64,000 nucleotides of DNA from an uncultured Candidatus Saccharibacteria bacterium (GTDB lineage: Bacteria > Patescibacteriota > Saccharimonadia > Saccharimonadales > Saccharimonadaceae): positions 186,001 to 250,000 of the forward strand of contig CALLZM010000006.1 in the NCBI GenBank assembly GCA_937858705.1. Reading direction: 5' to 3'. Below, one piece after another: positions 44,581 through 53,039 of the stretch; position 1 is the first letter of the stretch; every line of letters begins with the position of its first letter. The translations under genes and the position numbers were made by a program. The notes below the pieces were generated by a model. It was not told the origin of the DNA, did not search any database, and saw nothing but the letters and a program-made list of their open reading frames with translations.

Positions 44581-45369
44581 CTATCCAGCATCCGTGCCCA
44601 TAGCAACATGTCTGCCACTTTTTATGACAATTTGACCAATTGCAGCAGTGCGCTTGTGGTGTGGTAATTGTGTAATTTCATGGTAGTGAATGATACCTTC
44701 GATCCAATGCCGGAAGTCTTCTTCGGTGTTGAGTTTTCGATGCCCTTTGGCTGTCGTTGGGGTAAGGAGGCCTGGTATGAATCGTTCGCCGAGCCATGAG
44801 AACATTTTAAAAACATCTTTTCCTTGCGTTTCTGGGCTTTGAAGGGCGACTGCTTCGAGTGCGTGTGCAAACGAATCATTTGAATTATCGCCACGAAGGT
44901 CTATTTCACTCTGAAGGACTGGTCTGCCGCCGCCAACTAAGTTGATATCCATCGCATTAGGAAATAGAGTGCGACCAACGCCGAAAACATTGACGGCAAG
45001 CTGCGGTACTTCATCGACACTGAGTTTGCGAGCAAGCGACAGTATTTCTGGTATGCGAAACTGACCAATTTCCTTGGTTGGTAGGCCAGCTTGGGCAAGT
45101 AAAGCGGCAAATGCTATACCTTCTTCGGTGAGGGGGTACATGGTTTGGAGCTTTACGATGTCGGCTGTGCGTATATTGTTTTCATCATCCCAACCTGATA
45201 CTCGTGGTTGTGTGTAGAATAGCTGTGTTGCAATACTTCGACTACCATCCGACCAAGGCGCCAATAAGCCTGCGCGGTGAGGGTTTGCAGTTCCGTCGCG
45301 CAGTTCATTGAAGAGCCTTAATGCTTCATTAGAAGTAGTAGTATGATTGAATGAATGCATATGCATCAT
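44581..45369 (-). CDS. Protein of unknown function, 262 aa
   Basis: Soluble protein without TM helices or recognised domain. Notable parts: a helical N-terminus, LAVNVFGVGRTLFPNAMDINLVGGGRP in the middle, and His-rich IHYHEITQLPHHKR near the end. The frame reaches a TTG at 45387; ATG 45369 is preferred because TACAAT ends 6 bases upstream, the leaderless pattern common here. Stands alone between the small gene at 44142 and the hydrolase gene. Confidence 0.65.
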   Translation of the reverse strand: MMHMHSFNHTTTSNEALRLFNELRDGTANPHRAGLLAPWSDGSRSIATQLFYTQPRVSGWDDENNIRTADIVKLQTMYPLTEEGIAFAALLAQAGLPTKEIGQFRIPEILSLARKLSVDEVPQLAVNVFGVGRTLFPNAMDINLVGGGRPVLQSEIDLRGDNSNDSFAHALEAVALQSPETQGKDVFKMFSWLGERFIPGLLTPTTAKGHRKLNTEEDFRHWIEGIIHYHEITQLPHHKRTAAIGQIVIKSGRHVAMGTDAG

Positions 45370-45429
45370 CCTTTCATTGTAGCACAATATGTAAAAATAG
45401 TCAAGTTTAGGGTATGAATTGGAAAAAAG

Positions 45430-46212
45430 CTATATTTTCAGCCGATTGATAATCTTACCGATAGTTCGCCCTTGTCGCGGCGTTAGTTCATGAGGTCCAA
45501 TTGTACGGCGAAGGCGAGTATAAGTGCGATTTTCTCGGCAAATGGCGCGAATATTCCGTCGAATGATGAAAATATCGAGAAGGCCATTTACAAATATGCT
45601 GGGAGTATGAAGTTGTACCGCTTTGGTAAATGATTGTTGTTGCATGATGGTGTGTTCGAGGCTTTTCGTGAAGGCCGGCCAGGTTTCATCGGTAATATTC
45701 ATGCCTTTTACGAAAGGTAATAGTTCGTTTGCGAGGTCACTCCCTGTTTTTATGGCCTCTGGATGTCGCTGTATGACTTCAAATAGCGAAAAATACAATC
45801 CTTCAGCGCGGAACCATTTGTGTCTCCAGCTGTGTGTTGGTGTTGCTTTATAGAGTGGTGCGCCAAGAAGCAAGAGCGATATTGCTCGTTTGGGCCAAGT
45901 GTGTGCTATCTCGATGGCTACGATACAGCCCATAGAATGCCCCGCAAATACAGCTTGTTCAATACCGAGCGCATCAAGAGTTGCCAGCACTGCCTTGGCG
46001 TGATCTTTTGGGGTGTAGTTGCTATTGTTTGGCTTTGGAGCATCGCCGAATCCTAATAAATCGAGAGTAATAACGCGAAATTTCGTATAATCAATGTACT
46101 TTAGAACAAATTGCCAGCTAGTATGATTATTTCCAAGGCCATGGAGCAAAACGAGTGGTGTACCCGTGCCTTTGTCTGATGTGATTGGGAGATTTTTCTG
46201 GATAGTACTCAT
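45430..46212 (-). CDS. Alpha/beta hydrolase
   Basis: 260 aa. Alpha/beta hydrolase fold: oxyanion-hole LVLLHGLGNNHTSW, nucleophile elbow VFAGHSMGCIV (Ser), an Asp in the late LLDIF region, and a terminal His within TIGPHELTPRQG. It therefore has a full Ser-Asp-His triad. Soluble. Substrate cannot be told; families with this layout include esterases, lactonases and haloperoxidase-like enzymes. The gene follows the Crp-type regulator gene on the same strand with a 58-base gap. Confidence 0.88.
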   Translation of the reverse strand: MSTIQKNLPITSDKGTGTPLVLLHGLGNNHTSWQFVLKYIDYTKFRVITLDLLGFGDAPKPNNSNYTPKDHAKAVLATLDALGIEQAVFAGHSMGCIVAIEIAHTWPKRAISLLLLGAPLYKATPTHSWRHKWFRAEGLYFSLFEVIQRHPEAIKTGSDLANELLPFVKGMNITDETWPAFTKSLEHTIMQQQSFTKAVQLHTPSIFVNGLLDIFIIRRNIRAICRENRTYTRLRRTIGPHELTPRQGRTIGKIINRLKI

Positions 46213-46270
46213 AAGTACAGTGTATCAAGCTATATCGTGCTTGTGTATAGGAGTTAACGGTGCCTTTTCT

Positions 46271-46933
46271 CTACGCGTATAATGCTTTGCGTAACTTCTC
46301 GATATCTGGCACGGTGATGAAGCGATGTTTGATATGAATGAGCCCTTGTTTTTTTAGTTCGCTGATAATTTTGCTGGTGGTTTCGCGGCTAAGATGAGTC
46401 CAGCTGGCGATGATACTTTGATTCACGGGGATCTCGATAAAATAACTGTCATCGGGTTGATGAAAGCTGTAATAGCGAGCCATGGCGAGAAGCCAGCTGA
46501 TGATACGACGGCGGGGTTGTTTTTCTCCGATATAGAGGATGCGCTCGATGAGGAGGTTGTGGTTTTGTAAAATTCGTTCGTGCCATTCGCGGAATATCTC
46601 AGGATTTTGTTGCATCGCAGCGATAAACTCACTTCTTGGCATGCGCCAGACGATACAGTCGGTGTGGGCTTCGTACTCTAGCTCGACATGCGGCATACTG
46701 TAGAACGACCCACTTTGGGTGATGGTCATGCCTGGGATGCCAAAGCCGAGCACGCGTTCGTTGCCGATATCGTCGGTGAACATCATTTTCACATACCCAC
46801 TCTCGATGAAGAAACTCCATGGACTGTCTTCTTCGCGCCGTACGAGCAGCTGCCCCTTTTTGTAGATGACTTTTTGGCCGTGCTTTTGCAGATAAGCAAG
46901 GTGGCTGTGGGCGTAGCTGTGAAAATCTGACAT
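46271..46933 (-). CDS. Crp/Fnr-family transcriptional regulator
   Basis: 220 aa from ATG 46933 (an ATG at 46945 would add four residues but abuts the likely -10). N-terminal cyclic-nucleotide-binding-like beta-roll, lacking the GE-x2-AL/RTA phosphate-binding cassette of CRP and lacking the Cys cluster of Fnr (one Cys only). C-terminal helix-turn-helix with recognition helix HLSRETTSKIISEL: Arg183, Glu184 and Lys188 match the CRP contacts Arg180, Glu181, Arg185 that read TGTGA. A perfect TGTGA-N6-TCACA lies in its own promoter, and two more copies precede the cobalamin/ribonucleotide reductase genes. Signal is unknown. Confidence 0.92.
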   Translation of the reverse strand: MSDFHSYAHSHLAYLQKHGQKVIYKKGQLLVRREEDSPWSFFIESGYVKMMFTDDIGNERVLGFGIPGMTITQSGSFYSMPHVELEYEAHTDCIVWRMPRSEFIAAMQQNPEIFREWHERILQNHNLLIERILYIGEKQPRRRIISWLLAMARYYSFHQPDDSYFIEIPVNQSIIASWTHLSRETTSKIISELKKQGLIHIKHRFITVPDIEKLRKALYA

Positions 46934-46954
46934 ACTTTCCAGCATATCATAAAA

Positions 46955-46970
46955 TGTGATTCAGTTCACA
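46955..46970. promoter_or_regulatory. Crp-type palindrome TGTGATTCAGTTCACA over the regulator's promoter
   Basis: Perfect match to TGTGA-N6-TCACA. On the minus strand a TATGAT -10 lies at 46951-46946, so the site is centred about 23-24 bases upstream of the expected start and would block polymerase: autorepression is likely. It is also about 65 bases upstream of a possible + strand promoter (TAGACA 46992-46997, TATAGT 47016-47021) of the lectin gene. Confidence 0.78.
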
Positions 46971-47084
46971 AAAATAATGTGGTTTCATTCATAGACATGG
47001 GCTATGCCATTTATGTATAGTGATAGACAAACCAGTAATGCTTGGGCTGTGGGAGTGGTCCTGAAGGGGTAGAGGGAGTTTGAG

Positions 47085-49031
47085 GTGAAGATAGCAACAC
47101 AACGAAAAAATATTATGCAGCGCGTGCAGCTCTTTGTGGCGGCAGCGGTGCTGGCAACGAGTAGTCTGTATGGCTTGGTGACATCACATACCGCTAGTGC
47201 GGCAATCGACCGCGATGCAGTGGCGATGCACGGGCAGATTATCGACACCTACGACAATCAGCCGATTCCATCTGCAGAGATTTGGGCTGGCTGTGGCGAA
47301 AGCCTTGGCACACTGATTCAGGCTGACGCCACGGGGTCATATAGTCTCACGAAAGGGCAATTGTACGATTTTATTGACTATGAGTGTCCGTTCGCTCTGG
47401 GTTTGGCCATGAATGCCTACGAAGAGCAGTATGATCGGGGTGATGACGAGTGGGTCAATTTCGACCATGATTATGATGATTGGGATCAGTGGATTGACGA
47501 GCACTTTACTGGGCAATATTTTGACTTCCACTTGACTGGTGACGGCAGCCAGGACAAAACAGCACAGACCGGATTTACAAATGTAAGCGACAAGATGGCC
47601 ATGACTGGCACGACACTGGCGGTTACTGACCTGCAGGTTACCGGTGCGGGCAACGATGAGCTGGATGTAACTCTCAAGGCGACTGGCGGCGGCACGATTG
47701 ATTTTACACATGTAACTGGAGTAACGGCTACTGGCCGTGGCACGAGCTATGTCATGTTGACAGGTAATCGCGATGATATCAACAGCGCCCTGGCTACTAT
47801 GCAATACACAGCTGGCAGTGTTGGCGAGGTGACTATCACGGCAGAACTGGGCAATAATGTCGGCGATGTGTTATGGAATAATGGTGAGGACGGCAATGGT
47901 CACGCCTACATCGTGGTGAGCGACTCTATGACATGGCACCAAGCCGAAGCGGCTGCCCAAACCTACAGATTTGGCGGACAGACCGGTTATCTCGCGACAA
48001 TCACCAGCGCACAGGAAAATGCATTCATCTACAACAATTTGCCCTCTGCTAACCGCACTGGCTGGCTGGGTGCCACCGATGAGGCCGTCGAGGGTACCTG
48101 GCGCTGGCAAACTGGCCCCGAGGCCGGAGACTTGCTGAGCTACACCAACTGGAGCGCTGGCGAGCCAAACAATCAGAGCAACGAAGATTGTATGCAATTC
48201 GTCACTGGTGGCCAGTGGAACGACATTTCATGCAGTAGCTCTCGCCGATTTGTCGTCGAGTTCGGTGGTGCCTCGCTGCCACAACCGACTCGCAGCCAGT
48301 TTACGATCACTGTCGTCCCACGCACCTACACGCTGACATTTGACACGCAGGGCGGCAGCGCCGTCGCGCCAATCACCGGCCTTGATCAGAATGAAGAGGC
48401 AACCCTGCCCGCTGCACCAACCCGAACTGGCTATGTGTTTGTGGAATGGAACACGGACGCCGACAGAGAGGGTATCGACTTTAACGCTGGCGAGACCGTC
48501 GTTATCAGCGACGACATGACATTCTATGCCATCTGGGACGAAGATGCGAACGATGATACTATTCCTGACGGCAACCAAAATGTCATCAGCCTGACCGACC
48601 CAACGACAGATAGCAAAGTGGTGCTGGAAGTAGATGATAGCTGTGACGTATCCCTTGCCTCTATGGTGCGTGCCAGCGACTTCACGGTCAAAGACGCTGC
48701 GTACACATATGACACTGGCTTTGTGGATTTCACGGCGACAGGCTGCGACGACGACAAAACGATCGTCAAACTGTATTACTACGGCGTCTCGGCCGACGGC
48801 TTGACCGTGCGCAAACACAACCCGAACAACAACAGCTTCTTCACGATTAACGACGCCTTGCTAACCAAACGCATCATCACCGAGCAAAATGTCACGGTCG
48901 TATCATACGAAGTTACCGACGGCGGCGACCTCGACATCGACGGACTGAAAAACGGCACCATTGTCGACCCAGTGGGCTTAGGAAAATTAGTTATAGGCGT
49001 ACCAAACACTGGCCTCGGCGGCAGGCAATAA
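47085..49031 (+). CDS. Secreted C-type lectin-domain surface protein with LPXTG-like end
   Basis: 648 aa. Signal peptide (about residues 11-42). A short N-terminal beta domain (GQIIDTYDNQPIPSAEIWAGC), a cadherin-like middle, then a C-type lectin fold (about 270-390): SWYQAEA-like TWHQAEAAAQTY, GYLATITSAQEN, TGWLGATDEAVEGTWRW, NWSAGEPNNQSNEDCMQF and a closing Cys. A Listeria-Bacteroides (Flg_new) repeat follows (about 415-485). The C-terminus reads VIGVPNTGLGGRQ then stop: VPNTG resembles a sortase motif, but the usual hydrophobic helix and basic tail are absent. The start is GTG with AGGGAG upstream. Directly followed by a sortase-fusion gene. Probably binds sugars at the host or own surface. 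Confidence 0.82.
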   Translation: MKIATQRKNIMQRVQLFVAAAVLATSSLYGLVTSHTASAAIDRDAVAMHGQIIDTYDNQPIPSAEIWAGCGESLGTLIQADATGSYSLTKGQLYDFIDYECPFALGLAMNAYEEQYDRGDDEWVNFDHDYDDWDQWIDEHFTGQYFDFHLTGDGSQDKTAQTGFTNVSDKMAMTGTTLAVTDLQVTGAGNDELDVTLKATGGGTIDFTHVTGVTATGRGTSYVMLTGNRDDINSALATMQYTAGSVGEVTITAELGNNVGDVLWNNGEDGNGHAYIVVSDSMTWHQAEAAAQTYRFGGQTGYLATITSAQENAFIYNNLPSANRTGWLGATDEAVEGTWRWQTGPEAGDLLSYTNWSAGEPNNQSNEDCMQFVTGGQWNDISCSSSRRFVVEFGGASLPQPTRSQFTITVVPRTYTLTFDTQGGSAVAPITGLDQNEEATLPAAPTRTGYVFVEWNTDADREGIDFNAGETVVISDDMTFYAIWDEDANDDTIPDGNQNVISLTDPTTDSKVVLEVDDSCDVSLASMVRASDFTVKDAAYTYDTGFVDFTATGCDDDKTIVKLYYYGVSADGLTVRKHNPNNNSFFTINDALLTKRIITEQNVTVVSYEVTDGGDLDIDGLKNGTIVDPVGLGKLVIGVPNTGLGGRQ

Positions 49032-49051
49032 GGTACAATAGGCCATAGACT

Positions 49052-50476
49052 ATGATGTGGGGAATGCTACTATTGGCCCACCTGGTGGGGCTGGTCGGCT
49101 ACAACTTGCTGCTGCGGCGCACGGCCGTGGCGGGCAAGTTCCACCCGTGGGTGCTGGCCACGCTGTTGCAGACGGGCATCATGGTGCCGATGCTGCTGGC
49201 TGCGCCGTTTTTGCCGATGGACTTTGGCCGGATTGACGCTGCGGCTGCGGCGGTGATGGGCCTAGCGGTCGTGCTCGGTATCGTGCTGCTGGTCGGCATC
49301 ACCAAGGCACTGCACTATCTCGAGGCCAGCACATTTTCGATTGTCTATAATCTCCGCATCATCATTGTCACGCTACTGGCAGCCTTGCTATTGTCTGAGC
49401 TGCCGTCGCTGGCGCAAATCGGCGGCGGGCTGCTGATACTGGCCGCCATCTTCATCGTCCGACAAAAGGGCAGCCAAAAGATGACGCGCCGTGGCTTTGC
49501 CTGGGGTATTGCCATGGCGTGTACGATTAGTGTCCTCGGCGTCGCCGAAAAGTACATCATCAATGAAGTCGGCGTCTACACGGCCGCGCCCATCGTCACA
49601 CTGACAGTCGGCGTCATTATGTGGGCAGTGGTGCTGGCGCGGCGCTTGCCCGTGCCAAAGCGGCAGGTGTTTACCAAGCATGTCATCTGGCTGCTGGTGC
49701 TGCGCTCGCTGTCCAACTGGGCATTTATCTTTGCGCTGGCGGCTGGTGCGCTGGTGGGTGTGGCGACATTTGTATCGGCGCTCAGTGTGGTGGCGATTGT
49801 GGCGCTGGGTGCGCTACTGCTGGGCGAGCGGGATTATTTACGGCGTAAAGTTATCGCAGCCGCCATTGCTGTTATCGGCCTGGTGGCGGTGCTATTTGGC
49901 AGCAACCTGTGGCCGCTGGCGCAGCAGCCTGCCCAACCAGCGCAGCCCGCCGCCGTCATCACACACTCCACCGACCAGCCTGATGAGAAAAAGCCGAGTG
50001 CAGACTACAAATGGCAAGGCAGCGCCAACGACCCCAAGAAGATTATCATGCCAAGCATCGGCGTCGATGCCTACCTACAAAATGTCGGTGTTGACCAAAA
50101 TAAAGAAGTTGCCGTGCCGAACAATATTCACATAGGCGGCTGGTTTGTCGACAGCGTCCGCCCGGGCGAAAAAGGCCTCAGTATCATCGACGGCCACTTA
50201 AATGGGCCGAACGAAGACGGTATATTTATCAACCTCGACAAAGTCAAGCCAGGCGACACCTACACCATCGAGTTTGGCGACGGCAGCAAAAAAGACTTCC
50301 GTATCAAATCCATTCAAGCGGTAGACCTCAAAGAAGCCGCCAGCGTCCTCTTCTCGCAGGGCCCAAGTATCGCCAACCAACTCACCCTCATCACCTGCGG
50401 AGGCACCTATGATCAGGCGATGCATTTGTACGACAAGCGCATTATTGTTGTCTCGGAGCTAGCATCGTATAATTAG
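49052..50476 (+). CDS. EamA (DMT) transporter fused to a class F-type sortase
   Basis: 474 aa. Residues 1-290 give ten hydrophobic helices in two EamA-type halves. After a Pro/Ala-rich linker (about 291-325) comes a sortase domain: IIMPSIGVDAYLQNVGVD, HIGGWF, IIDGHLNGP with His382, LTLITCGG with Cys449, and YDKRIIVV with Arg463, the full catalytic triad. Basic loops after helices 1, 5, 7 and 9 predict both ends outside, so the sortase would be extracellular. The fusion is unusual. The stretch is clearly GC-rich (42 of 60 bases at 49081-49140), unlike its neighbours, suggesting transfer or different selection. The lectin protein 20 bases upstream is the obvious candidate substrate. Confidence 0.85.
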   Translation: MMWGMLLLAHLVGLVGYNLLLRRTAVAGKFHPWVLATLLQTGIMVPMLLAAPFLPMDFGRIDAAAAAVMGLAVVLGIVLLVGITKALHYLEASTFSIVYNLRIIIVTLLAALLLSELPSLAQIGGGLLILAAIFIVRQKGSQKMTRRGFAWGIAMACTISVLGVAEKYIINEVGVYTAAPIVTLTVGVIMWAVVLARRLPVPKRQVFTKHVIWLLVLRSLSNWAFIFALAAGALVGVATFVSALSVVAIVALGALLLGERDYLRRKVIAAAIAVIGLVAVLFGSNLWPLAQQPAQPAQPAAVITHSTDQPDEKKPSADYKWQGSANDPKKIIMPSIGVDAYLQNVGVDQNKEVAVPNNIHIGGWFVDSVRPGEKGLSIIDGHLNGPNEDGIFINLDKVKPGDTYTIEFGDGSKKDFRIKSIQAVDLKEAASVLFSQGPSIANQLTLITCGGTYDQAMHLYDKRIIVVSELASYN

Positions 50477-50500
50477 CAGTACGAGAGGAGTGTAGACGAA

Positions 50501-51046
50501 ATGCCACATATTCACAACGAGCCAGGGCAGATAGATGCCACCGTGACTGCATATGTATGCCGTAAACGCCATGATGAGCTGGAGATTATGCTTCATATGC
50601 ATAAGAAACTTGGAATACTATTGCCCGTGGGTGGACACATAGAACTTGACGAAACGCCATGGCAGGCAGTGGCACATGAACTCGAAGAAGAGTCGGGGTA
50701 TGAATTATCACAACTGAGACTTCTTCAGCCAAAGCTTCGCCTAAAATGGCTCGACGGTGCAGTGTTGCATCCTCAGCCATTGCTGCTCAATACGCACGCT
50801 ATAACGAATGAACATTGTCACAGCGATATTACTTATGCCTTTTTTACAGAAGATGAGCCGAGGAAACACCTCTCCGAGGGCGAATCGCACGATATTCGCT
50901 GGTTGACGAAGCAGCAGATAGGTGCGCTAGACGGAAGCGCTATATATGCGAATACACGGACGGTATACGATTTTATTTTGACGAATTTTGATACATGGGA
51001 ACTAGTGGAAACTTCCCGTTTCTCGCTTGAGAAAAGTTTAGGTTAA
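50501..51046 (+). CDS. Nudix hydrolase
   Basis: 181 aa. Canonical-like Nudix box: G-x5-E-x6-ELEEESG in GGHIELDETPWQAVAHELEEESG (outline), with both catalytic Glu present. A TATAAT (50467-50472) and a GAGAGGAG ribosome site precede the ATG, so this gene has a true leader. Substrate is unknown; Nudix proteins of this size hydrolyse diverse nucleoside diphosphates. Convergent with and overlapping a small membrane-protein gene by 4 bases. Confidence 0.85.
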   Translation: MPHIHNEPGQIDATVTAYVCRKRHDELEIMLHMHKKLGILLPVGGHIELDETPWQAVAHELEEESGYELSQLRLLQPKLRLKWLDGAVLHPQPLLLNTHAITNEHCHSDITYAFFTEDEPRKHLSEGESHDIRWLTKQQIGALDGSAIYANTRTVYDFILTNFDTWELVETSRFSLEKSLG

Positions 51047-51330
51047 GTTTGCTGATTTGTCGTTGCAGGGCTATCTGTGTGTATGGCTGCTAAACGAGGC
51101 GACAAGTCTTCCCTTTTATCTCTTTCGTTCATTTCTTTTAGAATATTGCGAATTTCAATGATAGCCCGTTGTACTTCTCGTTGGTGTATTCGGTTAATAA
51201 CCCAAAAAACAAGCACGATGACTGTTATAACTACTGAGCCGATGGTAATGGCGAACAATATACCATTGAGCGATGAGGTGAGGCCTTCGAGCGGATATTT
51301 GCCGAGCGATTCAAAAGCTTGAGTGTCCAT
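51043..51330 (-). CDS. Small single-TM protein with cytoplasmic helix
   Basis: 95 aa. A short N-terminal segment outside, one strong TM helix (about residues 23-46), then a long charged amphipathic helix (REVQRAIIEIRNILKEMNERDKRE in outline) and a Thr/Pro/Gln tail. Topology is probably N-out, C-in. Typical of small membrane proteins with a coiled-coil tail; no function is known. The gene overlaps the Nudix gene 3' end in the opposite direction. Confidence 0.6.
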   Translation of the reverse strand: MDTQAFESLGKYPLEGLTSSLNGILFAITIGSVVITVIVLVFWVINRIHQREVQRAIIEIRNILKEMNERDKREDLSPRLAAIHTDSPATTNQQT

Positions 51331-51391
51331 ACATAATAGTATAGCATTGTCTTGACGCGCGGCTACTGAATCCCTATACTATGAACGATGC

Positions 51392-51414
51392 TTTCGCTTC
51401 TTTTATGAGCGAAA
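51392..51414. repeat. Inverted repeat in the leader of the MFS transporter gene
   Basis: TTTCGCT and AGCGAAA, 7-bp arms with a 9-base loop, 33 bases before the MFS ATG and downstream of a TATACT box (51374-51379). No T-run, so more likely an operator or mRNA hairpin than a terminator. Confidence 0.45.
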
Positions 51415-51446
51415 AAGGGTATATCTAAAAATAAGGACAAATTGGT

Positions 51447-53039
51447 ATGAATATATTTTCTCGGAAAAAGATAGATACGCGTGCGCCAAAAAAAGGTGGT
51501 GGCACCAAAGATTTGGAAGGAATTGACCCCATAACCTATGCGAGGCGATGGTGGATTCTTGGTACACTCTGTCTGACGCTTCTTGGTGTTATGCTGGCGA
51601 ACAGTAGCCTGAATATGGCACTGCCGATGATGGCGAAAGACCTTACGCTAAGCCAGCTGGATCTTACCTGGGTGGTCAATGTCTATACGCTCGTGTTTGC
51701 TAGCTTGCTGTTTGTGGCGGGTGCAGTGGGTGATCGCTATGGTCGTAAGCTAGCCATGCAAATCGGCCTGGCGATTTTTACGCTGGGGTCGTTGTACGCA
51801 GGCTTTTTGGCGCAGACTGGTGCCGAACTGATCATTTCTCGAATAGTGATGGGAATGGGTGCGGCGTTTGTCATGCCGACAACACTATCGATTATCAACA
51901 ATACTTTTCCGAAGGGTGAACGAGCCCGGGCGGTGGCTATTTGGGGGGCTGTTGCTGGTGTTGGTATGATGTTTGGTTCAGTCATCAGCGGTATTTTGCT
52001 TGAGCATTTTTCATGGCATTCATTGTTTTATTTTAGCGCCGCAATCGCTATCATCGGGCTCATCGCCAACCAATATTTGGCACACGAATCGAAAGATGAA
52101 AAAGAAACACCCGTAGATTGGCTGGGCGGCGTGCTATCGTCACTCGCCATCTTCGGCATTGTCTATGGTGTGACAGAAGCGCCTTCGGTTGGCGTAGCTG
52201 AACCAGCAGTGGCAGCAAGCTTGATCGGTGGTTTGGTCATGTTGGTGCTCTTTGTTCTTTGGGAACGCCGTACGAAGACACCGATGCTGGATATGGATCT
52301 CTTTAAAAATCGTGCCTTTGCTATATCAAGTCTTACGCTGACGCTAGTATTTTTGGCGATGTCTGGTGTATTTTTCTCGATGAGCCAACTCATGCAGCTT
52401 GTTATGAATTACACACCCCTTGAATCATCACTCAGGACTATTCCGCTCATGCTACCAATGATGTTCATTTCGCCGCTTGTGCCGAATATTGTGAAAAAAA
52501 TCGGCGCTCGCACGGCAATTGGCATAGGACTTACTCTTACATCCATCGCATTTCTTATCATGTCGACATGGACGATCGATCTCACCTACGGCTTTCTTTT
52601 TGTGACCATGCTTATTATGATGCTTGGTATTACGCTTGCTATGACACCGGGTACAAATATTCTCATGGCATCGGTGCCGCGTAACCGTTCAGGTATGGGC
52701 TCGGCGATGAATGATACCACACGAGAGCTCGGTGGTGCATTGGGAGTGGCGGTGCTTGGTGCGGTACTGAGTGCAAGCTATGAAAATAGTATCGCTGAAA
52801 CGGCAGCAAAATTTCCAGGCGCAATCGGCGATGCTTTGCAAAGTTCGCTCGCGGTTGCCATGCAAGTAGCAGATAAGCTTGGCCCATTGGCCGAGCAGGT
52901 AGTGCATGCTGCGCAAAACGCCTTTATGAATGGCGTGTCACATTCGGCGCTTATTGCTGCTGCTATCATTTTCGCAGCAGCGCTGATTGCCTTTTTTGGT
53001 CTGCCGAAACATACTTCAAAAGAGAGCGATACGATTTAA
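51447..53039 (+). CDS. MFS transporter, DHA2 (14-TM) family, EmrB/QacA-like
   Basis: 530 aa with about 14 TM helices. Seen: loop 2-3 motif GAVGDRYGRKLAMQIG, LTWVVNVYTLVFASLLF, motif C-type MGMGAAFVMPTTLSIINNTFP and VGMMFGSVISGILLEHFSW (short landmarks only). It is a proton-driven exporter of drugs or other small lipophilic compounds by family. A hairpin in its leader could bind a local regulator. Stop overlaps the convergent DsbA-like gene by 4 bases. Confidence 0.92.
   Translation: MNIFSRKKIDTRAPKKGGGTKDLEGIDPITYARRWWILGTLCLTLLGVMLANSSLNMALPMMAKDLTLSQLDLTWVVNVYTLVFASLLFVAGAVGDRYGRKLAMQIGLAIFTLGSLYAGFLAQTGAELIISRIVMGMGAAFVMPTTLSIINNTFPKGERARAVAIWGAVAGVGMMFGSVISGILLEHFSWHSLFYFSAAIAIIGLIANQYLAHESKDEKETPVDWLGGVLSSLAIFGIVYGVTEAPSVGVAEPAVAASLIGGLVMLVLFVLWERRTKTPMLDMDLFKNRAFAISSLTLTLVFLAMSGVFFSMSQLMQLVMNYTPLESSLRTIPLMLPMMFISPLVPNIVKKIGARTAIGIGLTLTSIAFLIMSTWTIDLTYGFLFVTMLIMMLGITLAMTPGTNILMASVPRNRSGMGSAMNDTTRELGGALGVAVLGAVLSASYENSIAETAAKFPGAIGDALQSSLAVAMQVADKLGPLAEQVVHAAQNAFMNGVSHSALIAAAIIFAAALIAFFGLPKHTSKESDTI

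Noticed and set aside
46271-46933. Fnr-type oxygen sensor
   Set aside because: Only one Cys is present, so the N-terminal 4Fe-4S cluster motif is missing, and the recognition helix fits TGTGA rather than TTGAT.
48228-48818. 196-aa open frame antisense to the lectin gene
   Set aside because: It is a shadow of the GC-rich coding frame on the + strand; no ribosome site, promoter or recognisable domain.
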